Shown here: piece by piece, positions 10,184 to 20,129 of the stretch
How the letters are laid out: each line of letters starts with the position of its first letter
How positions within the stretch are numbered: position 1 is the stretch's first letter
NCBI GenBank assembly: GCA_026018925.1
Contig: JAKSZU010000031.1
Coordinates: 9,939,467 to 10,003,466, forward strand
Length of the DNA: 64,000 nt
Reading direction: 5' to 3'
DNA from: Tupaia tana
Lineage: Eukaryota; Chordata; Mammalia; Scandentia; Tupaiidae
Position numbers and translations under genes: made by a program
Notes under the pieces: model-generated
What the model saw: only the letters and a program-made list of their open reading frames with translations
What the model was told of the DNA's origin: nothing
Databases searched by the model: none

Positions 10184-10739
10184 GCATGTCCGTCATTTTA
10201 AGACCATTTGCAACAACAACGACAATAAGATGTTTACTTTTGCCGTTCCAGAGTATAAAACGGTCACCTGCAGCTCTTGGCAGCCACACACAATGCATAG
10301 CCCATGGTGGTGAGGAATAACTGGAAAAATGATGTCAGAGGAAGGAAGAGGGTGGTGGGTGAATGGTGTTTGTGGCACTGTGTTTGTTTTTGGTCCCTGT
10401 AGTGTCTGATACAAGCCCTTTCGTCCAAATATCTCCATGATGGCAGAGGAATTAGATTCCCATCTAGGCAGCGTGTCAGGTTCACTTTTCTTCCTTATGT
10501 TTGCCGCAAAGCAGAAATAAGATTCCCGTACAAAGATCACATCCAGTAAAAGGCAGTGCTTTCCTTTTGTCGTAAAAGGACACCTGTTTGAGCAAGATCA
10601 CCATTTGCAGCTACAACAGGAGAGGTGTTGACTGTGGTGGTTGCAACAGACCCTCGGAGCTCCAGTAAGCCTCCTTCTGTCCTCACGGCCTTTTCAGATA
10701 TGCCGAAGGTTGGGGAGGAGACAGAAATCCCCTCACCTC
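10184..10739. other. Unique block, possible unrecognised minus-strand relic (part 2)
   Basis: Minus-strand open stretches cover most of the block: about 57 codons reading …GGLLELRGSVATTTVNTSPV… (ending near 10540) and, in another frame, 115 codons over 10193-10540. No domain is recognised, the frames do not join, and no poly-A or splice signal settles the matter. No gene is called. Confidence 0.35.
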
Positions 10740-10893
10740 TGCGATGGGAATGTGAATCCGGTGGCTTGAAACTCATACGGGGTGCGTGTGCGTGCGTGCC
10801 CAAAATCCCAAGAGGAAAGTGGAGGAGAAGGGATTGCTGTGTGGACATCCCTCCTGGGGGGGATTTCTCGCCTTCTGTCTCTTTGTGTCCAGT
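10740..10893 (+). mobile_element. Type 1 SINE with non-tRNA 5' end (copy 1)
   Basis: The normal type 1 body starts only at CCGGTGGCTTGAAACTCAT (about 10758). Upstream, in place of the tRNA head, stands CTCACCTCTGCGATGGGAAT. The same join occurs in the minus-strand copy at 12490-12690. The 3' end is lost after TTTGTGTCCAGTAGACG. Confidence 0.75.
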
Positions 10894-11311
10894 AGACGTG
10901 TGGAGTGGGATGGCTTTGCAGTGTCTCCCGAACTATCAGGCCACCAGTCACATGGCTCCCGGCCACGTTTCCCCCACCAGCCCAACGTGGTCATAAAGCC
11001 CATGTCTGATTACCCGCACACAGGATGCCAGAGCTGGCTGCCTCTGGGCTGGGGTTCGGGCGCTGGGATTTCCCACTCGCTTTGCTACATTGGCTGTCAT
11101 CTGGAGACAGGCATGCCATCCATGACGGCCATATTAACAGGCAGACAGCAGCACATCCCTGATTGCATTTTTTTTTTTTTTTTTTTGCCCCAGGACCTCT
11201 TGGTCACACTGGGTAAAGAACGGGGGTCTTTTCCTGTAGCAAAGAGCATTGTAATGTGCAAACAGCAGAGAAAGCAAACATATCTTCAGCCTTCACAAAG
11301 GTAGTGCTATG
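10894..11311. other. Unique sequence
   Basis: Apart from an 18-bp T run (about 11169-11186), nothing is recognised. Confidence 0.5.
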
Positions 11312-11387
11312 GGGGGGTCTTGAAAACATGTATGGAAAATATATATTATGCAAAAGCTATGCACCAATGTAATAGTGTTTTTGCACT

Positions 11388-11608
11388 AGGGACCTAACAG
11401 TGGCACAGCAGGAAAGTGTGATGCTCTGTGAAGCTAACCCACATGCAAGAGTTCCCAGTTGATGTCCGGAAAACTCCCTGAGGTTCTGAGCCACATGCAT
11501 GCCGTGGTCCAGGGCTGGCAGAGGCTGGGAATGGATCGTGGGGCTAAGACCCTGTTGGGTGCTGTTTTTCTCTGTGTCTGTCTCTCTCTCCCTCTTTATT
11601 TCTCTTGC

Positions 11609-11653
<45 letters not shown>

Positions 11654-11724
11654 TGATGTATACAAAATACATACGTATTTTAAAGATATATTTTAAAGAT
11701 ATATTTAAAGATACATATATACTA
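11388..11724 (+). mobile_element. Type 3 SINE with (CA)n tail inside a MITE
   Basis: Head GACCTAACAGTGGCACAGCA, then GACGCTCTGTGAGGCTGAC-like sequence and GTGGGGCTAAGACCCTGTTG, then a CT stretch, a (CA)n run (11611-11649) and three TTTTAAAGATATA-like units. The 9-bp TSD TTTTTGCAC brackets the whole, tail included. Confidence 0.82.
11611..11649. repeat. (CA)n microsatellite in the tail of a type 3 SINE
   Basis: About 19 CA units. Confidence 0.97.
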
Positions 11725-11880
11725 TTTTTGCACCAAAATAAGCATGTATTTTGACTCTCTTTTTCAGCACCTTCTGAAACTTCTGTCATCCGTGTATTTG
11801 TGTGTGTAATCCAGACACACTTCTAACATGGAATCTGGTCTTGCAGATTGCTACCATTGATGGTGAATCCATTCTTTAAT

Positions 11881-12052
11881 AATTTTTTTTTTTGAGAGGT
11901 TTTCAGTATAGGGCGCGTGTGCTCGCCAGACAGAGAGAGACATAGAGACAGAAAGCTAGAAATCACCCCCCAGGGGGGATGTCACGCCGCAATCCCTTTT
12001 CCTCCATTCTCCTCTCGGGATCTTGGGCACGCACGCACACGCGCCCGACGTG
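11881..12052 (-). mobile_element. Type 1 SINE, 5'-truncated
   Basis: The 3' part of type 1 in reverse, from the T run to GCGCCCGACGTGAG. The tRNA head (about 95 bp) is absent. The TSD GATGGTGAA(T/C)CCATTCT at 11859-11875 and 12053-12069 shows that it inserted in this truncated state, LINE-fashion. Confidence 0.92.
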
Positions 12053-12224
12053 AGGATGGTGAACCCATTCTATGACCTGTGCCCTTTTGCATTACTGGTG
12101 ACAGGGAGCTGGACAACCCACCTGTATGAAATGGGCGTCAGGGGACACAGGCAATCTGTGGAGTCCAACTCTGCCGTATGAACAGATGATCATAACTGGA
12201 GAAAGGCAGACCTGTGCTTTAGTT

Positions 12225-12480
12225 TTCTTTATTTTATTTTTTTGGAGAGGTTTTTGTTATAGGGCGCGTGCGCTCGCCAGACAGACAGAGAGAGACATAG
12301 AGACAGAAAGCGAGAAATAATGGCCACGCCGCAATCCCTTCTCCTCCATTCTCCTCTCGGGATCTTGGACACACACGCACATGCACCCGGCATGAGTTTA
12401 AGCCACCGGGTCCGGGACGCGAACTGTGGTCGACTACGTGGGAGTCCAGCAACATAGCCATTACGCTAACTGCTGGTCCC
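12225..12480 (-). mobile_element. Type 1 SINE
   Basis: From an ATTTTATTTTTTT tail to TAACTGCTGGTCCC. The CCCCCC/GGGGGG palindrome has been deleted (GAAATAATGGCC in its place). Confidence 0.9.
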
Positions 12481-12483
12481 TGG

Positions 12484-12690
12484 TTTTGTTTTTGAGAGAC
12501 TTTTGCTATATGGTACCTACGCTCACTGGAGACACACAAAAACAGAAAATGAGAAATTCCCCCAAGGAGGGGTGTCCACACAGCAATCCCTTCTCCTCCA
12601 CTTTCCTCTTGAGATTTTGGGCATGCACGCACACGCACCCTGTATGAGTTTCAAGCCACCGGGTCCACATTCCCATCACAGAGGTGAGAC
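12484..12690 (-). mobile_element. Type 1 SINE with non-tRNA 5' end (copy 2)
   Basis: Read on the minus strand, CTCACCTCTGTGATGGGAAT joins GACCCGGTGGCTTGAAACTC, the same join as at 10740. The body then runs to a 3' end at the left (TTTTGAGAGACTTTTGCT reversed). The tRNA head with the A box is missing. Confidence 0.75.
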
Positions 12691-13377
12691 AGGTAGCCTG
12701 ATCTGTAAAGGCGAAAGGAGAACCTAAAGAACACGGCCCATTCTGTTAGTTTGATTTCAGGAAGAATGCCCTCTTGCCTACTCAACAAATCCCCCAGGAA
12801 GTGAAGATGCATGGTGATGCAGTGACCTAGGCTTCGCCTGCTGTTTTCCTCAGCAGTTCTGCAGCCGGTGCTGCCGGGCAGGGCTGGAAAGCGCTTTCTC
12901 CTGAGTGAGCTGCCAGCAGGAAGGCTGACTCCAGTGTCTGTAACGTGCACTCCTGCACCCCGGGAGAATGAGGGGCAAGAGGCATGAGAGGTCAGCCCAA
13001 AGCTCTCCTCCTGAGGTCTTCTCCTTGGGGTGCTGTCCTCAGAGCCCCAACAGTTTCCTAGTTTTCTCTAACGTGCTCCAAGAGATCAAAATGGCACGTT
13101 TCCAGTTCTTCGAGACTACCTGTAACTTGTAATGCCTCAGAGATGTTTCTGACCCAACCCACCAAACGTGTCTTCCTCCTGGGAGACGGGTGGGATTCTG
13201 AGTCTAACGACAGTTCTGCTCATTTTTCTTATTTACGATTGCACGTACTTCATGGCCAGCCTAAAGGTATAACGAATGTTTCCTACTGCTGCACGCTCCT
13301 TTCCTCTGGGGGCTTTGTACCCCGAGAGGTCATCGGGCTTTTGTGCGTGTTTAGGTGGGCATGTATAAGATCACACA
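12691..13377. other. Unique sequence
   Basis: No element recognised. TGATTTCAGGAAGAA (about 12749) has a close look-alike, TAATTTCAGGAAGAA, near 14060, but the surroundings do not align. Confidence 0.5.
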
Positions 13378-13625
13378 GGGCCAGCCATGGATTGGTGGTT
13401 AAGGCAGTTGGATCCCACATGTCTGACCATGCGGGTTCAAGTCTCAGAGCTGGTGGCTTCAGAAACATACCGGGCACAAGCGCGTGCATGCTCAAAATCC
13501 CCCAAAGGAGGGAAGGATGGAGGAGAAGGGATTGCAGTGTGATTTGTCTCTCTCTCTCTCCCTCTCTCTCTCTCTCTGTGTCTCTCTGGCTAGTGCATGT
13601 TCCTTCTGGCAAATTAAGAAAACAT
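13378..13625 (+). mobile_element. Type 1-old SINE
   Basis: Head GGGCCAGCCATGGATTGGTG, B box GGTTCAAGTCT, long CT stretch (about 13550-13588) and the 3' end CTTCTGGCAAATTAAG, intermediate between types 1 and 2. Confidence 0.8.
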
Positions 13626-14225
13626 AGATCATAGATAACATCTCCTTGCAAGGAGGGCGCCAGGACATCCCAGTTGCCAAGAGAAACTAAAGACTTGCTT
13701 TTTCTGCAGTGGCACAGCAGGTGAAATGAAATCTATTCTCGCTTCCCACGATCCTGCCGGCAAAGGCTGTTTTCACGGCGGGCCAACTAGCACTGCGATC
13801 ACTCCTGCACGCACCACTGAGGCCTTACGATTTGCTCAGTCCCATCTCCCTACAGTGGGTGTACGGCTTGAGAGGGGAGACTTGGCAATAACGTCTCGGG
13901 GAGCTTCTGTCGTGGATGGTGAAATAGGCCACCATGAAAGCCATCAGAGCCGTCAGAGCCAGGGCCTGCAGTGATTCATTGGTGCCCCTCTCTTCCTGAG
14001 ACAGAGAGAATGGAGGCCTTCTGGGGAACCTAGAGAATGGGGTGCATTGTGTTCATTTAATTTCAGGAAGAAAGCTCTCCTAGCTAATAATAGTAATAAA
14101 ACAGAACGTGCAAAATAATCTGAAATACAAGTGTGTGATGGTGAGATCACGGTGGCTTTGATGTGGCACCAAACCAGAGCTCACAGAGATAGCCAAGCCT
14201 TCCAACTTAAGTGGAAAGGACTGAT
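13626..14225. other. Unique sequence
   Basis: An 82-codon plus-strand open frame (13726-13974) has no motif or splice context. Nothing else is recognised. Confidence 0.5.
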
Positions 14226-14438
14226 GGGGCCCTACAGTGCAGCAGGAGAAGCAATGCTCTGCCAGACTTACCCACATGGGAAGGGCCCAGGTTCGAGTCT
14301 GGAGGCCCCGTCCTTGAGTACATCCAACATGCACATGCCCATAATCTAGACGTGGCTGAGGCTAGGAGCAGATGGCAGACTCAGGGCCCTGCTGGGCTGC
14401 TGCCTCTCTCTTTTCATGAAAGGAATAAATAAATAAAT

Positions 14439-14443
<5 letters not shown>
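14226..14443 (+). mobile_element. Type 3 SINE
   Basis: A good copy: CCCACATGGGAAGGGCCCAG, B box GGTTCGAGTCT and the closing GGAATAAATAAATAAATAAA. It is followed by a long T run that belongs to the target of the next insertion. Confidence 0.85.
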
Positions 14444-14478
<35 letters not shown>

Positions 14479-14488
14479 AGATACTTCT

Positions 14489-14753
14489 GGGAACCAGCAG
14501 TTAGCGTAATGGCTATGTCGCTGGACTCCCACATAGTCGACCGCGGTTCGCGTCCCGGACCCGGTGGCTTAAAACTCATGCCGGGCGCGTGTGCATGTGT
14601 GCCCAAGATCCCGAGAGGAGAATGGAGGAGAAGGGATTGCGGCGTGGCCATCCCCCCTGGGGGGTGATTTCTCACTTTCTGTCTCTATGTCTCTCTCTGT
14701 CTGTCTGGCGAGCGCACACACCCTATAGCAAAAACCTCTCCAAAAAAAAAAAA
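14489..14753 (+). mobile_element. Type 1 SINE, young
   Basis: Near-consensus from GGGAACCAGCAGTTAGCG to CCTATAGCAAAAACCTC with an A run. The TSD AAAAAAAGATACTTC is at 14473-14487 and about 14754-14768. Confidence 0.95.
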
Positions 14754-14770
14754 AAAAAAAGATACTTCCT

Positions 14771-15020
14771 TGGGACCAGCAGGTGATGTTGCGTTAAGGC
14801 ACTGGACTCTCACATGACTGAGTGAGGTTCAAGTCCTAGACTCAGCAGCTTGAAAATCATGCTGAGTGCATGTGTGTGCGTGCCCAAAACCCGACAGGAG
14901 AATGGAGGAGAAGGGATGGGGGCATGGCCATCTCCCTGGGGGGTGATTTCTCACTTTTCCTGTCTCTGTCTCTTTCCAGCGAGTGCATACACCCTATGGC
15001 AAAATCTTAAAAATAATAAT
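14771..15020 (+). mobile_element. Type 1 SINE
   Basis: Head TGGGACCAGCAGGTGATG, B box GGTTCAAGTCC and the 3' end CCCTATGGCAAAATCTTAAA, with an (AAT)n tail. It directly follows the TSD of the previous copy, giving a tandem pair. Confidence 0.9.
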
Positions 15021-15203
15021 AGTAATAATAATCTTTTTAATGCCCTAGAACAAAGGTACCCAAGTCCCTGTTCCTAATCCCAGAAACCTCACACCAGGAG
15101 CATTTGGGTTACTGAGACACCAGTGGGAAGCAGAGCATGGATAAGATGACAGAACCATTTTCTCTACCATTATGTTCATTGCAAAGTTCAAGAAAGGCCT
15201 CAG

Positions 15204-15390
15204 GGGGAGGGGGGGGCTGGCAGGTGGCATGGTGGTGAAGGGCGCTGGACTCCCACATGGCCGATCACAGTTCGAGTCCTGGACCTGGGGGTTTGCTTTC
15301 TCACTTTCCCTCTTGCTCTTGTGCTGTCTCTCTTTGGTCAAATTAAAAGAAATAAATAACATTAAATAGAATATGTCTTATTAAAAAACA
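15204..15390 (+). mobile_element. Type 2 SINE
   Basis: GGGCTGGCAGGTGGCATGG head, B box GTTCGAGTCC, CT stretch and GGTCAAATTAAAAGAAATAA. The 12-bp TSD GAAAGGCCTCAG is at 15192-15203 and 15392-15403. Confidence 0.93.
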
Positions 15391-15483
15391 CGAAAGGCCT
15401 CAGATAGATCAGCACCTGATAAACATTGATGTGACATTGAAATGAGGCTGGGTGGGGAGGATTTATATTGATTGATTGATTGA

Positions 15484-15746
15484 TTGATCTATTTATTTAT
15501 TTTTGTTTTGGGCACATGTGCTCAGTAGAGAGAGACAGAGAGGGAAAGTGAGAACTCACTCTCCTCTTCCCGTGGAACCAGGGAATGGTTACGCCACAAT
15601 CCCTTCTCCTCCATTCTCCTTTCAGGATTTTGGGTGCACATGCACACACACCTGGCGTGCTTTTCAAGCTACCGGACCTAGTACTCAAACTATGCAGCTA
15701 GCAATGTGGGATCCAGCACCTTACCCTCTATGCCACCTGCTGACCC
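15484..15746 (-). mobile_element. Type 1-old SINE
   Basis: The reversed body CCACAATCCCTTCTCCTCCA runs to the head end GCCACCTGCTGACCC. The left end has a (GATT)n run (about 15469-15487). Confidence 0.8.
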
Positions 15747-15750
15747 AAAG

Positions 15751-15901
15751 TTCTCTTTTTTCTTTTCTTCTCTTCTCCCCTCTTCTCTCCTCTCCTCTCC
15801 TCTCCTCTCCTCTCCTCTCCTCTCCTCTCCTCTCCTCTCCTCTCCTCTTCTCTTCTCTTCTCTTCTCTTCTCTTCTCTCTCTTCTCTTCTTCTCTTTTTC
15901 T
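15751..15901. repeat. 150-nt uninterrupted polypyrimidine tract, (TCTCC)n/(TCTTC)n
   Basis: Every base from 15751 to 15901 is C or T. About 13 TCTCC-type units pass into TCTTC units. It lies between two old SINEs. Confidence 0.97.
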
Positions 15902-16150
15902 AATCGTGCCACAGAGTTCATGAGCTCTCCAGGAAGAGCCAGAGAGAGAGAAAGATGGAAAGAAAGTGAGAAAGCACTCTCTATGTGGATGGTCATGCCC
16001 CAATCCTTTCTCCATGTCTCCCTCCTCTCAGGATTTCGGTCACATGCACACACGCCCAGCATATTTTTCAAGCTGCCAGGTCCAGGACTCGAACCGTGCA
16101 GTCAGCCGTGTGGGATCCAGTCTCCTTAACCATGCCACCTCCTGCTGGCC
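15902..16150 (-). mobile_element. Type 1-old SINE
   Basis: The reversed body includes CCCAATCCTTTCTCCATG and the B box in reverse, GGACTCGAACC (16085-16095), closing at CACCTCCTGCTGGCC. Confidence 0.78.
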
Positions 16151-17729
16151 TTCATCTTTATATTTCTACCATCTAATGCAGTTTTGCATATATCAAGGTA
16201 CTGGAAGAAATCCTTGCGATAGGACAGTGAAAGCGTTCAATGCATTGATTGACTAGTGTAAGAAACCCTTCAAAATGTTAAGATCCTGGGAGTCTGCCAG
16301 AAGAGTGTAACATCCAGCCGTTGTTACCATATTAGAGGATGCGTGTGGACACCCCAGTATATTCGAGTGAATTCAGTCCTACTTTCTGAATTCCTGGGTC
16401 GCGCCGTGAGCAGACCTTCACGAGATGGCTAGCTGGTAGTGGGGATTAGTGCTTAAACAGCCTGGAAGGGACTGAAGCCAGCTCTGTTTTAAGCAGCTTA
16501 ATTTTCTGGCAACGCTCTGCAAAGCTGAGGAAACTGAACATATTCCCGTGACAAGAAATTCCCCAAATCGGTCTTCTTCCCAGAGGACGGCCGTCTCTGT
16601 AAGATGGTAGCATACGCCTGCTCTGGTCACGGTCTTCACTCTCGTTCCGTTTCCCACTGCCGACCTCTTCCCTGGAAGTGTAGCTGGGACAGTGTGGGTC
16701 CCGTACTGTCACAGTAGAATGTTTTAAGAATCAGTCCGTTCTGTGGTTGGGGGAAAGTGGCCGGAATCGGGGTGATCCTTTTCCAGGACCGCTGAATGAC
16801 ATCTGTGATTCCCTACGGCGAGTCCCACCAGGCACAGCGAGCTTTTGTTCCGCCCCGAGTTACACCGTTTCCCGTGACACTTTTTTCACTTCCACACGCC
16901 TCCACACCTCTTGAAAACTAATCAGGCATCAGTCTTTCAAACTGTACTCTTATTTCAGTCTTTAAGCCTTCCATGGTATTAATCATTTCATTCTCTATCC
17001 TCTTGATAAATCAGTCTCTAGCTGCAAAATGAAGAGCAAAATGAAGAGTGAAATGAATGCTACTCACATTGGCCAAGAAATCCTCCCCCACCCCTTCTCT
17101 CTCTCGGGTGTTTCTATTTTTACAAATGATCTTTCTTCATCTTGCTGAATAGGTAGCACTTGCGGCAGAAGAAAATGTGGGGACCCACAGAGGACGTTAG
17201 GCCCGGGATCCCTTTGGTAGCCCGTGTGTAAAGATGAATTTGCAAGAGCTGCACGGTGTGCATACACCTGAACTGTGTCATCCAGGTCCTCGAACATGTC
17301 ACACGGGCCCTGCCAACTTCACACACGGGCGCTGTAGAGCTGGCTCTCACCCGTGTGCCTGCGCGCAGGTGCAAGTCACTTCCACCAGGTGACCCCTCTC
17401 TTCCTCCTCGAACGCCTTTCCATGGGCTCTGTCTTCTTGGTGGGGTCAGTCGCTGGTCTGCCATCCATCCTGTTACGTGGAACGCCTTGGGCGGGGAACA
17501 GCCATGGCTCCCCTTACAGAGCCGAGTGGATCTCTGTACAAAGAGAGCTCTCAGGAACACGTGTCCAGGGGCGAAAGGTAGGACGTGTGAGTAAGGAAAT
17601 ACTTGTGGGTTTCCAGAGATAATATCTCGAGAGCTTGCTAATCGTATTTATGTAGCCGCAGCCACGCGACGCGCTTTTCTCATCTCATCGCCTAACAGGC
17701 TGGCAATCCAAACAGCGCTGCAACATGGC
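16151..17729. other. SINE-poor unique sequence, 1.6 kb
   Basis: The longest SINE-free stretch of the first third. It holds a short tandem (AAAATGAAGAG, about 17027-17049) and a 146-codon minus-strand open frame (17120-17560) in moderately CpG-rich DNA. No domain, conserved motif or exon signal is evident, so no gene is called. Confidence 0.5.
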
Positions 17730-17840
17730 CGAGGGGTGTCTATTATCCTCATTTTCCAACAAAGGAAACCAAGATAAAAAGTCTAAGTGGTTTTGCCCAG
17801 AGGGACACAGAAGAGGGTTGCTGTTTGTACTCGGCGGTGC
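17730..17840 (-). mobile_element. MIR SINE fragment
   Basis: TTATCCTCATTTTCCAACAA, then GGAAACCAAGATAAAAAG and TTTGCCCAGAGGGACACAG, follow the reverse order of the MIR core and 5' part. Confidence 0.6.
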
Positions 17841-17898
17841 TGTCTCACACAGCTTCCGAAATAAGCAGAGGCTTTGATGTGCGTATGTATAAACACCA

Positions 17899-17899
17899 G

Positions 17900-17949
<50 letters not shown>
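17899..17949. repeat. (CT)n(CA)n microsatellite
   Basis: About ten CT units pass directly into about fourteen CA units. Confidence 0.97.
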
Positions 17950-17950
<1 letters not shown>

Positions 17951-18167
17951 TATACACACAGGGCTGTCCCCCCTTGTGGGAAGTGTGGCTTGCTGTTGTA
18001 ACGTGCATTTCACTGCACGGCTGACCTGGAGGAAGACGGCAGACCACGCTCTCACCGTCACCTGAGCCACAGATCCCTAACTCAGACCTCAGCCATCATC
18101 CTGTGTGTGGTGCTCCCAGAAGGCAGACCACCTACTCAGTTTATTTCGAAATTGTACATTTCATCTT

Positions 18168-18428
18168 TTTTTTTTTGAGAGGTTTTTGCTATCGGGTGTG
18201 TGCGCTCGCCAGACAGACAGAGAGAGACAGAGAGATAGAAAGCGAGAAATCACCCCCCAGGGGGGATGGTCACACCGCAATCCCTTCTCCTCCATTCTCC
18301 TCTCGGGATCTTGGGCACGCACGCACACGCGCCCGGCGTGAGTTTTAAGCCACTGGATCCGGGACGTGAATCGCGGTCGACTACGTGGGAGTCCAGCGAC
18401 ACAGCCATTACGCTAACTGCTGGTTCCC
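18168..18428 (-). mobile_element. Type 1 SINE, young
   Basis: Full length. The TSD TGTACATT(T/C)CATCTT is at about 18153-18167 and 18429-18443. Confidence 0.95.
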
Positions 18429-18678
18429 TGTACATTCCATCTTAGAGTCTTGTGAGGATCAAACCAAACGCCCCAGACTGGGTGAAGGAGAACTTGCTCT
18501 GACCACGGCGGCCGCAGGTAGAGCCCAAGGAGGAAAGGGCCATGACTCAATGCTGTGGGGTGGGTGAGCGGTGCCCAGGCCCCCGGGCCCTTCTCCTGCA
18601 GGCGTCCCGTGCCTTCCTGCTCATGGAAAGCCTTCTGTGCGAGTGAGGACCAGGGTACTGATCCTAAAGGTCTGCATT

Positions 18679-18915
18679 ACTGGGGCACCCAGGCACTGGA
18701 TTCCCACGTGCTTGACTGAGCTTCGAGTCCCAGAGCTGGGGGCTTGGAAACCTCGCCAGGCGTGTATGCATGTGTGCCCATAATCCTAAGAGGAGACGAG
18801 ACCCCTGGGGAGATGCTTGCTCACTTTTCCTCTCTCTGTCTGGCTCCGTCTGTCTCTCTGCCACAAGCACATGTGCCCTACAGCAAAACAACAACAACAA
18901 CAACAACACAAAAAT
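18679..18915 (+). mobile_element. Type 1-old SINE
   Basis: CACTGGATTCCCACGTGC, B box GCTTCGAGTCC and CCATAATCCTAAGAGGAGA. Part of the body is deleted. It ends CCCTACAGCAAAACAAC with a (CAA)n tail. Confidence 0.78.
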
Positions 18916-18939
18916 GTAAACAGTCTCCGTGACTGGGCC

Positions 18940-19165
18940 ACTGAGCTGACGCACAGGAATGCAGCACTTCACCACGCCGAAGCCTCAGGGGACACCCCCA
19001 GGATGTGTCCCAAGGCCTCCGTGTACCTGCCAGGCCCAGGTGCACAGGTGCCTGTGATCCTGGGTGCTCGCATGTCTACGGTCCTGGCCGGCCGAAAACA
19101 GGGGCAGACTGTGGCATGAGGACCCTGCTGGACTGCTCTCTGGAGAAGTGATATTTATTTGGATG
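18940..19165 (+). mobile_element. Type 3 SINE, diverged
   Basis: The best-preserved part is the 3' half: GTGGCATGAGGACCCTGCTG and TGCTCTCTGGAGAAGTGATA. The head is barely recognisable. Confidence 0.5.
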
Positions 19166-19246
19166 CTGAAAAGAAAATGTCTACGTTCTGGAGAAATGAG
19201 TGGCAAAGGAATGATCATTAAATTGAAACACGGAGAGAGAGACAGA

Positions 19247-19290
19247 GGGCCAGGTAGTGGCGCAGTGATAGCACAACTGCTCTCACTTGG
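19247..19290 (+). mobile_element. Type 3 SINE head fragment
   Basis: GGGCCAGGTAGTGGCGCAGT and the following 20 bp match the type 3 head. The rest is missing where the next type 1 copy begins. Confidence 0.55.
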
Positions 19291-19555
19291 GGGACTTGCA
19301 GATGGCGTAATGGCTGTGTCGCTGGACTCCCAGGTAGTCGACAGCAGTTCGAGTCCCGGACCCGGTGGCTTAAACTCACACCAGGCGCGTGTGCGTGCGT
19401 GCCCAAGTTCCTCAGAGGAGAATGGAGGAGAAGGGATTGCGGCGTGGCCATCCCCCCTGGGGGGTGATTTCTTGCTTTCTGTCTCTCTGTCTCTCTCTGT
19501 CTGTCTGGCGAGCACACGCGCCCTTTAGCAAAAACCTCTCCAAAAAAATAAATAA
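19291..19555 (+). mobile_element. Type 1 SINE
   Basis: Near-consensus body with an intact CCCCCCTGGGGGG palindrome. It ends CCCTTTAGCAAAAACCTC with an AATAAATAAATAAT tail. Confidence 0.93.
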
Positions 19556-19575
19556 ATAATTAAAAATAACATCCA

Positions 19576-19812
19576 AACCCAGCGTCCGGACAGTGGCCCA
19601 GCACTGACACAGCTCCCTGTGAGGCAGATCCTTGTGGGGAGGTGCCAGCATTCACAGGTACTCACATGACCTTGATCTGGGGCTGGCTGTGAAGCCCAGG
19701 GTGGGTTACGGTGTCACGACCCTTTTAGGGGACCTGTCCGTCTGCTTGTCTCTCGATGTCTCTGTCGCTCATTGAACAAAGAGGTGAACGATGTTAAAAA
19801 AAAATAATAAAT
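19576..19812 (+). mobile_element. Type 3 SINE
   Basis: CGTCCGGACAGTGGCCCAGC head, CTCCCTGTGAGGCAGATCC, then a decayed middle and an A-rich end near 19797-19811. Confidence 0.62.
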
Positions 19813-19854
19813 TACCCAAATGGACTACTCCTGGGATTTCACTTGGTTTTTCTT

Positions 19855-20052
19855 TTTTTTTTTTTAAGAGATTTTTTTAACTTAATTTTATTTATTCATT
19901 CATTTATTTTAATTTGACCAGAGAACTAGAGAGAGACACACATGGAGAGAGAGAGGAGAGTGAGAAAGCAAGCTGCCAGGTCCGGGATTTGAACTGTGGT
20001 CAGCCATGTGGGAGTGTCCAGTACCTCAACCACCATGCCACCTGCTGGTCCC
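19855..20052 (-). mobile_element. Type 2 SINE
   Basis: A textbook copy with 17-bp TSD TTCACTTGGTTTTTCTT (19838-19854 and 20053-20069). AATTTGACCAGAGAAC is the reversed 3' end; ACCTGCTGGTCCC closes the head. Confidence 0.95.
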
Positions 20053-20129
20053 TTCACTTGGTTTTTCTTCACTGTCTCAGGCTTATATTGGTAAGAGAAT
20101 GCTTTAAAAAAAAAATGAACCAGTTGGCA

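Larger units (their letters stand above)
11312..11794 (+). mobile_element. Mariner-type MITE (M-a) split by a type 3 SINE
   Basis: The left part is 11312-11387, starting GGGGGTCTTGAAAACATG. The right part is about 11726-11794, with TTTTTGCACCAAAATAAGC and a degraded right inverted repeat. The SINE between them duplicated TTTTTGCAC (11378-11386 and 11725-11733). Confidence 0.8.

Noticed and set aside
12749-14075. Segmental duplication between about 12749 and 14060
   Set aside because: Only about 20 bp around TTTCAGGAAGAA agree; the flanks diverge.
14489-14600. tRNA-like heads with A and B boxes as possible tRNA genes
   Set aside because: They are SINE promoters. Beyond the A and B boxes I could not see a convincing cloverleaf, and each head continues into the SINE body.
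17120-17560. 146-codon minus-strand open frame in unique DNA as a gene
   Set aside because: No domain, no exon borders and competing frames on the plus strand. Chance in moderately GC-rich sequence is sufficient.
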